A stretch of DNA of 64,000 nt. Source: Chitinophaga sp. LS1. GTDB lineage: Bacteria; Bacteroidota; Bacteroidia; Chitinophagales; Chitinophagaceae. Where the stretch lies: contig NZ_CP128362.1 in NCBI RefSeq assembly GCF_034274695.1, positions 558,001-622,000 on the forward strand. Direction: 5' to 3'. Within the stretch, counting starts at the first letter, position 1. Every line of letters begins with the position of its first letter. Of this stretch, positions 15,936 through 24,096 are shown piece after piece. The notes beneath the pieces are model-generated. The model saw only the letters and a program-made list of their open reading frames with translations, searched no databases and was not told the DNA's origin. The position numbers were made by a program, and so were the translations under genes.

Positions 15936-16607
15936 TTAATCCAGTTTCTTTATGCTCACATCTGTAAAATAGCCAAGCGTTTCCGGACCAATCCAAAGGC
16001 CTACGCTTCCACGCAGATCTTTGCCCTGCTTCAGGTCATTGACAATCAAAGTAGGCTGTTCTGCACCGTTGATATAGAACCTGGCCGTTTCATCTTTTAC
16101 TTCAATTTTCACCCTGATCCATTCAGCCGGCATCATATCAGCATAAGCCTCGTATTTTTCAGGTGTTTCTGCTCGCGATCTCTCCCAGGGATAGCCCGGC
16201 AACGAAACATACTGAGTCGAATGATTCCTCCGTACCTGATCATTTGCCCGGCCGTTGGTTGGACGAATGTAAAACAGCTCCATTTTGGAGGTATCCTTAC
16301 TCACCCGAAAGGCAATGCCAACAAACCCACGTGCGCCTTCTCCGGCATTCATCTGTGGTTGTCCTGAAATTGTTGCTTCAATGATACCATTATGAAAATC
16401 GATATTTTTGAGCAATGCAAATGTCTTTTCGTTAATGGCGGTCTTCGGCATTTGTAAAGCCAGCGCGTTTTTACCTTTATAATCTGACTGCGCAACAGTT
16501 ACCTGGTAAGGAATGACATTATTAGGAGCCAGAGAAATATTCTGCGCTTGAGACGATGCAAATAAAAACGCACTCATTCCCAAAGTAATCAATAAAACTT
16601 TTCTCAT
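15936..16607 (-). CDS. Secreted DUF1080/LamG-like protein
   Basis: The longest frame begins at 16691, but the residues before MRKVLLITLGMSAFLFASSQAQ look non-coding and this sequence is a clear signal peptide, so I place the start at 16607 (223 residues). The mature part (FHNGIIEATISGQPQ, GFVGIAFRVSKDTSKMELFYIRPTNGR, WIRVKIEVKDETARFYINGAEQPTLIVNDLK, GSVGLWIGPETLGYFTDVSIKKL) has the jelly-roll pattern of concanavalin-like/DUF1080 domains. These bind or cut sugars; no catalytic residue can be named. Monocistronic and leftward. Confidence 0.75.
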   Translation of the reverse strand: MRKVLLITLGMSAFLFASSQAQNISLAPNNVIPYQVTVAQSDYKGKNALALQMPKTAINEKTFALLKNIDFHNGIIEATISGQPQMNAGEGARGFVGIAFRVSKDTSKMELFYIRPTNGRANDQVRRNHSTQYVSLPGYPWERSRAETPEKYEAYADMMPAEWIRVKIEVKDETARFYINGAEQPTLIVNDLKQGKDLRGSVGLWIGPETLGYFTDVSIKKLD

Positions 16608-16910
16608 TGGAACTGATTTTAGTAGATATTTCAATGCTATTATTTTCATTTGAACAGTAAAGTTCAGCAAACTATTCAAAGCAAAAACCAATCTTTCTTC
16701 ATTGGCTGTCAGACAGTCTTTTTGCTGATAACTTCTTTAAAAAACATGCCTCCTTTCTTAAAGGACTTACTTTTTGGGTGTAATTTCCAGTGATGATACC
16801 CCCCTCGTACCGGGTGATGGTATGCCCACTAAGAAGAGCCCCAAAAAAAAGAGCGTTTTAAGATTTTAAAGATATGATATAGTGTTGATTGAAGACAGCC
16901 AGAAAACAGA

Positions 16911-16944
16911 AAAGCCGCGTAAATCATGTGATTTATGCGGCTTT
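16911..16944 (-). terminator. Terminator downstream of tRNA-Lys
   Basis: A 16-bp hairpin (16911-16926 with 16929-16944, one G-T pair, 2-base loop as drawn) lies 24 bases beyond the tRNA 3' end on the minus strand. The T side on the minus strand follows as TTTCTGTTTTC. Confidence 0.75.
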
Positions 16945-16967
16945 GATACTGCTTGATGCTTTTGTTG

Positions 16968-17040
16968 TGACCCCGCTCGGGCTCGAACCGAGGACCCAAA
17001 GATTAAGAGTCTTTTGCTCTACCAACTGAGCTACGGAGTC
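16968..17040 (-). tRNA. tRNA-Lys (anticodon CTT)
   Basis: The minus strand folds as a complete 73-base cloverleaf. The acceptor GACTCCG pairs with CGGGGTC (one T-G pair). The D arm is GCTC-AGTTGGTA-GAGC, the anticodon stem AAAGA/TCTTT has loop CTCTTAA giving anticodon CTT, and the T arm CTCGG-TTCGAGC-CCGAG is canonical. The discriminator base is A, and CCA is not encoded. A promoter match lies upstream and a hairpin terminator downstream. Confidence 0.95.
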
Positions 17041-17075
17041 ATCTCTTATCACCACATATCGTGTGGTTGGGGTTG

Positions 17076-17107
17076 CAAAACTACAACCTTTATTAATATT
17101 TCACAAA
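17076..17107 (-). promoter_or_regulatory. Promoter of tRNA-Lys
   Basis: On the minus strand TTTG (17104-17107) and TAGTTTTG (17076-17083) are separated by 20 bases, a full match to the Bacteroidota -33/-7 consensus TTTG...TAnnTTTG. The tRNA starts 36 bases downstream of the -7 box, leaving a short 5' leader. Confidence 0.75.
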
Positions 17108-17178
17108 AATAATTTAACTTAAATTTCTTTAATTTTTAAAAACCTCCGGATATACCCCCGGTTAAAATATACTCAGTT

Positions 17179-18354
17179 ATGGAAACAGCATACATTGTAG
17201 CCGGATACAGAACCGCTGTGGGAAAGGCTAAACGTGGCGGATTCCGCTTCTATCGCCCCGACGATCTCGCCGTAGATGTCATAACAGGTTTGTTAAAAAG
17301 CGTCCCCCAGCTTGACCCAAAGCGCGTCGATGACCTTATCGTAGGGAACGCCGTCCCCGAAGCTGAACAAGGTCTCCAGATAGGCAGAATGATCTCCGTC
17401 AGAGCCCTCGGCATCGAAGTACCCGGCGTAACCGTAAACAGATACTGCGCCTCCGGCCTTGAAACCATCGCCATCGCTACCGCCAAAATTCAATCCGGTA
17501 TGGCCCACTGCATCATCGCCGGTGGCACCGAAAGTATGAGCCTGGTACCCGTAGCCGGCTGGAAAACAGTGCCGAATTTTAAAGTCGCCAGCACCACGCC
17601 AGAATACTACCTCGGCATGGGCCTCACCGCCGAAGCCGTGGCCAAAGAATACAACATCTCCCGCGAAGACCAGGACCTCTTCGCCCTCAACTCTCATCAA
17701 AAAGCCATCAAGGCTATCCAGAACGGCTACTTTAAAGAAGGGATCCTCCCCATCAACATAGATGAAGTATATGTTGATGAGAAAGGTCGCAAACAACAAC
17801 GCTCCTACACCGTCGATACCGACGAAGGTCCCCGTGCCGATACATCTGCCGAAGCCCTCGCCAAACTAAAACCCGTTTTTGCCGCTGGTGGCAGCGTCAC
17901 CGCCGGCAACTCCTCTCAGACCTCCGACGGCGCCGCCTTCGTAATCGTCATGAGCGAAACCATGGTCAAAGAATTGGGATTGACTCCCATCGGTCGCCTC
18001 GTTGGTTGCGCTTCCGCAGGTGTACACCCACGCATTATGGGCATCGGCCCCGTTGCTGCCATTCCGAAAGTTTTGCAACAAACTGGAAAGACCCTGAACG
18101 ATATCAACCTCGTTGAACTGAATGAAGCCTTTGCCTCTCAATCTGTAGCCGTGATCCGCGAACTGGGCATCGACCCCGATATCGTTAATATCAATGGCGG
18201 CGCCATCGCCCTGGGCCATCCCCTTGGCTGTACCGGTGCCAAACTCACTGTTCAAATCCTCAGTGACCTGAAACGACTCAATCAAAAATATGGCATCGTC
18301 ACCGCCTGCGTAGGTGGTGGTCAGGGAATAGCCGGTGTCATCGAAAGATTATAA
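17179..18354 (+). CDS. Acetyl-CoA C-acyltransferase (thiolase)
   Basis: 391 residues, the standard thiolase length. The nucleophile is Cys90 in [10 protein letters not shown]. The general-base pair is His347 in [16 protein letters not shown] and Cys377 in TACVGGGQG, and [11 protein letters not shown] carries the oxyanion Asn. It catalyses the last, CoA-dependent cleavage step of fatty-acid beta-oxidation, or the reverse condensation; the sequence alone does not separate degradative (FadA-like) from biosynthetic enzymes. There is no neighbouring acyl-CoA dehydrogenase or hydratase, and a strong terminator follows, so it is monocistronic. Codon use here (many GCC, ATC, CTC) is more GC-rich than in the flanking genes. 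Confidence 0.93.
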   Translation: METAYIVAGYRTAVGKAKRGGFRFYRPDDLAVDVITGLLKSVPQLDPKRVDDLIVGNAVPEAEQGLQIGRMISVRALGIEVPGVTVNRYCASGLETIAIATAKIQSGMAHCIIAGGTESMSLVPVAGWKTVPNFKVASTTPEYYLGMGLTAEAVAKEYNISREDQDLFALNSHQKAIKAIQNGYFKEGILPINIDEVYVDEKGRKQQRSYTVDTDEGPRADTSAEALAKLKPVFAAGGSVTAGNSSQTSDGAAFVIVMSETMVKELGLTPIGRLVGCASAGVHPRIMGIGPVAAIPKVLQQTGKTLNDINLVELNEAFASQSVAVIRELGIDPDIVNINGGAIALGHPLGCTGAKLTVQILSDLKRLNQKYGIVTACVGGGQGIAGVIERL

Positions 18355-18430
18355 AAAACTTATAAAAATCAATCTCAAAAGATCACAAATCATTATCAAA
18401 AGATCACAAAAACCCGCATCGAAAAATTAC

Positions 18431-18475
18431 AAAAAAGGGAAATGCCTCCTGAATCAAGGAGGCATTCCCCTTTTT
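18431..18475 (+). terminator. Terminator of the thiolase gene
   Basis: The stem AATGCCTCCT/AGGAGGCATT has a 6-base loop and is extended outward by A-run/T-run pairing, with TTTTT at 18471-18475. Confidence 0.85.
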
Positions 18476-18627
18476 ACATCTATATCCCAAAACCAATAAA
18501 TAATTGATTCTCAATCCCACTAATTATATTTCTTCTATATTCCCCCCATACTCTTCCCCCCGCAATACCTTCCTCCCTACTTTTACGTTTTAAGAATACT
18601 CAATCAATAACCATTTAAAAAATCTCC

Positions 18628-20211
18628 ATGAAACCACTTACCTGGCTCTGTTGCTGTGCCCTATTGCTATTCGCATGTAATAAACAAAAGGAAGCCAAAT
18701 TGTCTTTAAACACTGAAACTATAGCTGCCACCCCCGTCAGCAAAACCACTAGCAAAAAGATCTTTATCCACTACATGCCCTGGTTCGAAACACCCGATTC
18801 CAAAGGCACCTGGGGATACCACTGGAAAATGAACACCCAAAACCCGGACATCATCACCAATGGTAAAAGACAAATCGCTACTTACTATTACCCTAAAACC
18901 GGTCCTTATTATTCCAGCGATCCGGCCATTATCGAGTACCAACTCCTCCTCATGAAATACGCCGGTGCCGATGGCGTCTTCATCGACTGGCCAGGTACCA
19001 GAGCGCTCTACGACTACCCTGACAACCTCGCCAATTCCAATGCCCTCATCAACAAACTGAATGCTGTCGGTCTGCAATTCGGTATCGTCGAAGAAGACAG
19101 GAACTGGGATGCCGGCAATACCTCCGGTGCCCATGGCGATTTTGTCTACATGCAAAACAACTACTTCAATCAATCCAATTACCTCACTACCAATGGTACC
19201 CCGGTCGTGCTCAACTTCGGTCCCATCACCTTTCATCAATCCTCCCAATGGGATGCAATCTTAAATGGTATCAGCCCGAAACCCAAAGTACTTCCGCTCT
19301 TTGGCTTTACGTCCGAAGTCGGATCCAACAATGCCGGTGGTGAATTCCCCTGGATCTACCAGGATCATCCCACTGTTGTGAATAACTACTATGCTCAGGC
19401 TGCGAACTTCGCACTATCTGTGGGGGTAGTTTATCCTGGCTTCAATACGTTCTATGCCGCCGGTGGTGCCGATGGCCCTACCTGGCAGATCGCCTATAAC
19501 GGTACCAGCACCTTCTCTACCATGCTGGATAAGGCCCTTGCCTCTTCTGTGAGCATTATTCAATTTGCTACCTGGAATGACTATGGTGAAGGGACCATGA
19601 TCGAACCTACTGAAGAATTCGGCTACTCTTTCCTCACTACCATGCAAACAAAACTGGGCGTTCCATATGGACAGCATGAACTGGAAGTCATTTATCAATT
19701 GTACCAGGCTCGCAAATCTTATGCTGGCAATACTACCATTCAGGCGCAACTGGACCAGGTATTCACCTACCTCGCCAATCAACAGGTGGCACAAGCCGAA
19801 ACTTTGCTCAACAACCTTGGTGGTAACAATAACACCACAGGTGTGTATATCAAAAACAAATGGCTGAGCACCTACCTCTATGAAGATAATGGTCAGGTGA
19901 AATACAGCTCTTCCAATTCCGGTAACCAATATAAATGGGTACAGGAAACGGTGAATGGACACATCCGTTTCAAAAACCTTTCTACTGGCCACTACCTGAA
20001 TATTGAACACCTCTATTCTTATGTGGAAAGTGCTGATGTACCCAATACATATTATAGCAGCTACTGGGTGCTGGAAAGTTATAATGGATATACCAGGTTG
20101 AAAAATGAATGGCAAAGCACTTATGTAAATCTTGAAAATCAAAGCGGATTGGCCCAGTGCACAACAGTGCCGGACTACTTTGAAAGTAGCCAATGGACAC
20201 TCCAACAATAA
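18628..20211 (+). CDS. GH71/99-like glycoside hydrolase lipoprotein with C-terminal trefoil-like domain
   Basis: 527 residues. The lipobox LLFAC (Cys17) predicts a lipid anchor. Residues ~45-360 (KIFIHYMPWFETPDSKGTWGYHW, YYSSDPAIIEYQLLLMKYAGADGVFIDWPG, FGIVEEDRNW, TPVVLNFGPI, FATWNDYGEGTMIEPTEEFGYSF) follow the TIM-barrel pattern of family 71/99-like enzymes; GH99 members are endo-acting alpha-mannosidases. The last ~105 residues (VYIKNKWLSTYLYEDNGQVKY, GHIRFKNLSTGHYLNIEHLYSYVE, GYTRLKNEWQSTYVNLEN) repeat a ricin/trefoil-like sugar-binding unit three times. It probably sits on the cell surface. An alpha-mannan substrate is inference, in line with the GH92 gene at 47.9 kb. Monocistronic. Confidence 0.82.
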   Translation: MKPLTWLCCCALLLFACNKQKEAKLSLNTETIAATPVSKTTSKKIFIHYMPWFETPDSKGTWGYHWKMNTQNPDIITNGKRQIATYYYPKTGPYYSSDPAIIEYQLLLMKYAGADGVFIDWPGTRALYDYPDNLANSNALINKLNAVGLQFGIVEEDRNWDAGNTSGAHGDFVYMQNNYFNQSNYLTTNGTPVVLNFGPITFHQSSQWDAILNGISPKPKVLPLFGFTSEVGSNNAGGEFPWIYQDHPTVVNNYYAQAANFALSVGVVYPGFNTFYAAGGADGPTWQIAYNGTSTFSTMLDKALASSVSIIQFATWNDYGEGTMIEPTEEFGYSFLTTMQTKLGVPYGQHELEVIYQLYQARKSYAGNTTIQAQLDQVFTYLANQQVAQAETLLNNLGGNNNTTGVYIKNKWLSTYLYEDNGQVKYSSSNSGNQYKWVQETVNGHIRFKNLSTGHYLNIEHLYSYVESADVPNTYYSSYWVLESYNGYTRLKNEWQSTYVNLENQSGLAQCTTVPDYFESSQWTLQQ

Positions 20212-20235
20212 AAACAATAAAATAATAAATTCTAT

Positions 20236-20287
20236 ACCGGCCCTTTTCAAACCTCCGCCCCAAAGCAAAAGCCTGAAAAGGGCCGGT
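20236..20287 (+). terminator. Terminator of the GH71/99-like gene
   Basis: ACCGGCCCTTTTCA (20236-20249) pairs perfectly with 20274-20287 across a 24-base loop, followed by GCTTTT. Confidence 0.75.
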
Positions 20288-20420
20288 GCTTTTATGAGCA
20301 TCAACTCTTCCTTACAACAATTAGCTGGTGATACCGCTGCGGCTTTTGCCGGAATGATAGTCGTGCAGAAAACAAAGACAAGTGCTTAAGGGACTACCTA
20401 TCTCCATTAAGCACCCAAAT

Positions 20421-20479
20421 AAAAGGGGGCAGTATCATTAATAAATGAAACTAATATGGCTCCATCAGGTATCCGAATC
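20421..20479 (-). repeat. MITE-like intergenic element, truncated inverted copy 3
   Basis: Read on the minus strand, it begins with ATTCGGATACCTGATGGAGCC, as in the copies at 1085 and 24010. It then skips about 27 bases and continues with GTTTCATTTATTAATGATACTG...CCCTTTT, the distal inverted-repeat arm. The hairpin half is missing. It abuts the 55-bp units that precede the IS110 transposase. Confidence 0.6.
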
Positions 20480-20487
20480 AAAACCTT

Positions 20488-20590
20488 CATGAAAGAGGGA
20501 ATTCATCAACGGGGAATGAAAACCATTTTCAGAAAAAACCCTCATGAACCGGGTTCACAAACGACTATGAAAATGGTGGTACCTTCGACA
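20488..20590 (+). repeat. Two diverged 55-bp units upstream of the IS110 transposase
   Basis: Units start at 20488 and 20543 with CATGAA. The first shares CATGAAAGAGGGAATT and a CCATTTTC-GAAAAAA segment with the tandem units at 23815-23978. The second is strongly diverged. Confidence 0.5.
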
Positions 20591-20601
20591 AAAGTACTAC
20601 C

Positions 20602-21779
20602 ATGGAACAATCACATATCAGTTTTGAACAGGTTGTGAGTCGCGGCTGTGGCCTCGATGTTCACCAGGAGAATGTAGTAGCCACCATCAGAGGAAATGGG
20701 TTGGAAGAACAAACCCGCACTTTTAGCACTTTCACAAGTTCACTTAGGGACCTGGTAGCTTGGCTTGAAGAATCCGGCATTACACATGTCGCAATGGAGA
20801 GCACGGGGTTTACTGGAAGCCTGTTTTTAATATACTGGAACCTCACTTTGAACTTATTCTGGTCAATGCCCGGCATATTAAATATGTGCCGGGGCATAAG
20901 ACCGATCGCAATGACAGTGCCTGGATTGCAAAATTATTGCTAAGCGGGCTACTAAAGGGAAGTTTTATTCCACCGCAATACACTCGCGAATTACGGGAAT
21001 TGTACCGATACAAACGTAAAGTAATAGGACAGCGGTCCAGTGAATATAACCGGTTACAGAACATTTTAGAGACAGCCAATATCAAATTGAGCACTGTAGT
21101 CAGTGATGTATTCGGTGTAAGTGGCTGGTCAATGATCACTGCCATTATTGAAGGAGAACAGGATCCTATGATATTGGCCAATTTGGCAAAAGGTAGGCTC
21201 AAAATCAAAAAACAAGAGCTTATTCTTGCATTAGAAGGCCATCTCAATGAGCATCACCGTTTTATGCTCAGCCTGTCTAAAACTGTTATTTTACAGCTAA
21301 ATGACCTACTTGGTCAGGTGGATAACCGTATAGATCAGTACTTAAAAAAATGGGAGGAAGAAGTAAAATTACTTCAGACTATTCCCGGAGTACAAAAACA
21401 AACAGCTACCGCCATCTTAGCCGAAATAGGTACAGATATGCATGCGTTCCCTAATCAGCATCATTTGGCTAGTTGGTGTGGTTTATGTCCTGGTAATAAT
21501 GAAAGTGCCGGAAAAAAGAAAAGTGAAAGAATCAATCATGGCAACAGATCCCTTAAAACCGCACTCGTGGAAGCAGCATGGGCTGCAGCACATACGAAAG
21601 ATACTTATCTGAAAAGAAAATATTATACTTTGAGTATACGAAGAGGCAAAAAACGAGCACTTATTGCAATTTCACACAAAATCCTAATTGCCGCTTATTT
21701 TATACTCAAAAATAGAGTGCCATATATGGAACCTGATAATCAGGAGTGGCTAAAAAAGAAAGCAGGCGCAGATAAATAA
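20602..21779 (+). pseudogene. IS110-family transposase, frameshifted
   Basis: Two overlapping frames make one IS110 protein. The N-terminal DEDD RuvC-like part is GLDVHQENVVATI and HVAMESTG; the frame then shifts near 20806-20812, where a run of four G probably should be five. The continuation reads VYWKPVFNILEPHFELILVNARH and PGHKTDRNDSAWIAKLL, then the C-terminal Transposase_20 part: LLQTIPGVQKQTATAILAEIG and WCGLCPGNNESAGKKKS, with the catalytic serine. With the missing base restored the protein would be about 392 residues, normal for the family. Either the copy is dead or the G-run is a sequencing slip; programmed frameshifting is not typical of IS110. Confidence 0.85.
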
Positions 21780-21797
21780 TTATCTCAGACGCCTGCG
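21761..21797 (+). terminator. Hairpin spanning the transposase stop codon
   Basis: GCAGGCG pairs with CGCCTGC, and inside it AGATAA pairs with TTATCT around an ATAA loop containing the stop. No T-run follows, so it may be a structural end of the element rather than a terminator. Confidence 0.5.
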
Positions 21798-21993
21798 CGA
21801 GCTTGAGGCATTACCCCCATCTCAATAAGATTACTAAGTTACAAAAATCGACCTTTTATTGGTGCTTTTTCAGCCTGTAGAAAAAACTGATTTAAGACTC
21901 TAAGTACAAACGATTGTTGCTATAAGCACGAAAAGAAAATTTTAATCCTATAGAGTCATATCAAATTATGGCCTGGACGAACTATTTTCAAAG

Positions 21994-22032
21994 AAAAGAG
22001 GGTGTATCTGAAATTAGATACACCCCCTTTTT
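21994..22032. terminator. Hairpin identical in core to that of the MITE-like element
   Basis: AAAAGAGGGTGTATC, the loop TGAAATTA and GATACACCCCCTTTTT; apart from one base it equals the hairpin at 1046-1083, but without the conserved tail. It ends 15 bases from the stop of the leftward gene 22047-22412 and probably terminates it. Confidence 0.75.
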
Positions 22033-22046
22033 GTTAGCAGAAAAAA

Positions 22047-22412
22047 CTATTCTACCCAGTAAGTTAAAGTCACCACAATATACCCATCACTACCTACCTG
22101 ACTATCACTCAGCGTAACAGTCTGCGATACTACACCATCCCAGTTACCCGGATTAGCGCCGAACTGATAAGTACCTGCTGGCAGGTCATAAATCTCGTAA
22201 CCTTCACGCGCAGCATTGTAAGTAACGCCGGTGGACTGATTGATGGCCCAAAAACCATACAGACCAGTACTACCTGTGTATGGATTACCGTAAATGTCTA
22301 CCAGTTCAATACGTACATTGTAAGTAGTAGCTACCGCTGGCTTTGGTGTTGCAGCAAAAGTGTTCGCAAAAAATAAAATTGACAGAAGACTGCAAATGAG
22401 TGAGAACCTCAT
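22047..22412 (-). CDS. Small secreted protein, beta-sandwich-like
   Basis: 121 residues with a clear signal peptide (MRFSLICSLLSILFFANTFA). The mature ~100 residues (YNVRIELVDIYGNPYTGSTGLYGFWAIN, YEIYDLPAGTYQFGAN, SDGYIVVTLTYWVE) alternate like strands and resemble a small carboxypeptidase-regulatory or Cna-B-type fold, without certainty. Function unknown. It has its own -7 box close to the ATG and its own terminator. Confidence 0.65.
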   Translation of the reverse strand: MRFSLICSLLSILFFANTFAATPKPAVATTYNVRIELVDIYGNPYTGSTGLYGFWAINQSTGVTYNAAREGYEIYDLPAGTYQFGANPGNWDGVVSQTVTLSDSQVGSDGYIVVTLTYWVE

Positions 22413-22421
22413 GGGCTAAAA

Positions 22422-22429
22422 CAAATTTA
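22422..22429 (-). promoter_or_regulatory. -7 promoter box of the small secreted protein gene
   Basis: TAAATTTG on the minus strand matches TAnnTTTG exactly, ten bases before the ATG, implying a very short 5' leader. No clear -33 element was found. Confidence 0.4.
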
Positions 22430-22556
22430 AATTGAGGGAATTGACATATCAGCCGTAAGGTATAATAATTTGATAAAAATTATACATTAAGATAATGTTA
22501 CAAAAAATGCTGTCAAAGGCAGCACTTATATGTTAATGGCCTGCGGAAAACTCTAA

Positions 22557-23717
22557 TTATTTCCTGGATGTCGATACATAATCATACGGCACCTGATCCG
22601 CCAGCTTCTCAAATCCCCAATACCCACTAAACAACATCGCCAACGGATCTACACAAACCCCCTCCTTACTAAACGTACAATCCGGTTGAAAAAACCGTAT
22701 CATCGACTCCTGCTGCCGTGGCAACCTACCCATCATTCTTGCATATTTATTCGCCTCCAGCTCCTTCATATAACTTACCATCAGCATATTCTCACAATGC
22801 AATACATACTTATCCTCCAGGGAATCAGAAGGCTTCATTAAATCAACTGGCTTTAACGCTATCGGTATCCTGTAATTCACATAATTGCTATCATCAGAAT
22901 ACGCATCCCTGTTCAACATGATCTTCCCATTTTTCACAATCGTATCATGCACATACCCCCGCTGCCGTGGCCGCCTTACAATCTCATTCACCACAAAACC
23001 TTCTTCCTCCGTATTTCCTTCAATCAAGGACCTGAAGAAATGTAATGAAGATCCATGAAACACCGTCTCCCTATTCGCCAGCCACTGCCGCATCTGCGCC
23101 TTCTTCTTCGTCGTCATACTCTCATAAAAAGCATATCCATAATAAGAGATCGTATGATCCCTGTCTGAATTCACATATTGCTTCAGCATAAAACGGATCT
23201 TATACCCCAATGCCGCATTATTAATAACCAGGTAATCTTCCGTACTCGCCTTCAATGCCTGCTCCGCATTATTATACCCAATATCCAGAATTTCATCATT
23301 GGTGATCACACAATTCTTTGCAAAATCCGTCTTCCCAATAAATGTTTCTTTGAACGTTTTAATATACGCCTCCCGCTTAGGATCACGCTTCACCTCAAAT
23401 GCCTTCAGCACCGTCGCCTTTGGTTGCAGGGTGATCTTTATATTCACATCCTCTGTATTAATATCCAGGTAATTCGATGCCGTCTCATACCCCACATAAG
23501 AAGCAATCAACTCATACCGACCCGCTACAATCCCTCCAATACTAAAACTCCCCTTCTCCGTCGTCGTACCACCCTTGCTCGTATTATTGATAAATACCGT
23601 TGCAAAACCCAGTGGCTTGCCATCCGTAGCTGACACCACTGTACCTGTAATTTTGACCTGTGCAAAAATGACCTCCGTCAGTGTGATCAAATAACCGAGG
23701 ATTAAAAATCGTTTCAT
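22557..23717 (-). CDS. Carboxypeptidase-regulatory-like domain envelope protein
   Basis: The frame could start at 23795, but MKRFLILGYLITLTEVIFAQ is a signal peptide, so I use 23717 (386 residues). Residues ~20-105 are a CarboxypepD_reg-like domain (VKITGTVVSATDGKPLGFATVFINNTSKGGTTTEKGSFSIGGIVAGRYELIASYVGYET). The remaining ~280 residues (FKETFIGKTDFAKNCVITNDEILDIGYN ...) belong to a Bacteroidota family of unknown function that follows this domain. Probably periplasmic or outer-membrane-associated. It lies downstream of the SusCD pair in the same direction but is separated from it by repeats and a hairpin. Confidence 0.75.
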   Translation of the reverse strand: MKRFLILGYLITLTEVIFAQVKITGTVVSATDGKPLGFATVFINNTSKGGTTTEKGSFSIGGIVAGRYELIASYVGYETASNYLDINTEDVNIKITLQPKATVLKAFEVKRDPKREAYIKTFKETFIGKTDFAKNCVITNDEILDIGYNNAEQALKASTEDYLVINNAALGYKIRFMLKQYVNSDRDHTISYYGYAFYESMTTKKKAQMRQWLANRETVFHGSSLHFFRSLIEGNTEEEGFVVNEIVRRPRQRGYVHDTIVKNGKIMLNRDAYSDDSNYVNYRIPIALKPVDLMKPSDSLEDKYVLHCENMLMVSYMKELEANKYARMMGRLPRQQESMIRFFQPDCTFSKEGVCVDPLAMLFSGYWGFEKLADQVPYDYVSTSRK

Positions 23718-23814
23718 GGGAGCGAAATAACATCGAAGCACGATTGCCATTTTGTTAATATCGATGTACTGGCAGGATGTGCAGACAAAACACACATTTT
23801 TAAATAAAAATATT

Positions 23815-23978
23815 CATGAAAGAGGGAATTTACCAACCTGAATAAAATCCATTTTCTGAAAAAAATATCATAAACAGACAAAATTCGCCAACCTGAATAA
23901 AACCCATTTCCTCAAAAAACATTCATAAACAGACAAAATTTACCAACCTGAATAAAACCCATTTCCTCAAAAAAAAAG
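23815..23978 (+). repeat. Three tandem 54-55-bp intergenic units
   Basis: Units start at 23815, 23869 and 23924. Each reads approximately CAT(A/G)AA then a purine-rich segment, a CCAACCTGAATAAAA core, CCCATTTCCTCAAAAAA. Units two and three are almost identical; unit one is more diverged and matches the unit at 20488. They directly abut the MITE-like element at 23974. No spacers vary between them, so this is not a CRISPR array. Confidence 0.85.
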
Positions 23979-24088
23979 GGTGTATCAAAAGTTTGATACA
24001 CCCTCCTTTAATTCGGATACCTGATGGAGCCAGATTCCATTTTATGCCATTCTCAGGAGGTTCATTTTTTTATGATCCACCCTCTTTT
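23974..24088 (+). repeat. MITE-like intergenic element, copy 2
   Basis: Hairpin 23974-23986 with 23995-24008, then ATTCGGATACCTGATGGAGCC, the CCATTTTATG and TTCTCAGGAGGTT segments, and the distal arm GATCCACCCTCTTTT at 24074-24088. It shows about 80% identity with copy 1 by eye. Placed between the end of the leftward SusD gene and the start of the next leftward gene, so here it lies opposite in direction to its gene neighbours. Confidence 0.75.
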
Positions 24089-24096
24089 CAATATTA

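Larger units (their letters stand above)
20602..21797 (+). mobile_element. IS110-family insertion sequence (minimum extent; ends not resolved)
   Basis: The transposase gene plus its 3' hairpin. IS110 elements have no terminal inverted repeats in most groups and leave no simple target duplication, so the borders cannot be fixed from one copy. The non-coding flanks (about 20290-20600 and 21780-21990) are the places where such elements encode their bridge RNA. Confidence 0.6.

Noticed and set aside
19414..20304. 296-residue leftward frame
   Set aside because: Antisense to the GH71/99-like gene and running through its terminator.
20292..20387. Small frame starting MSINSSLQQLAGDTAAAFAG before the IS110 element
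   Set aside because: Follows a terminator with no ribosome site or homologue I recognise; could equally be part of the element's non-coding end.
23815..23978. Possible CRISPR array
   Set aside because: Period 54-55 bp with no unique spacers and no cas genes; plain tandem repeat.
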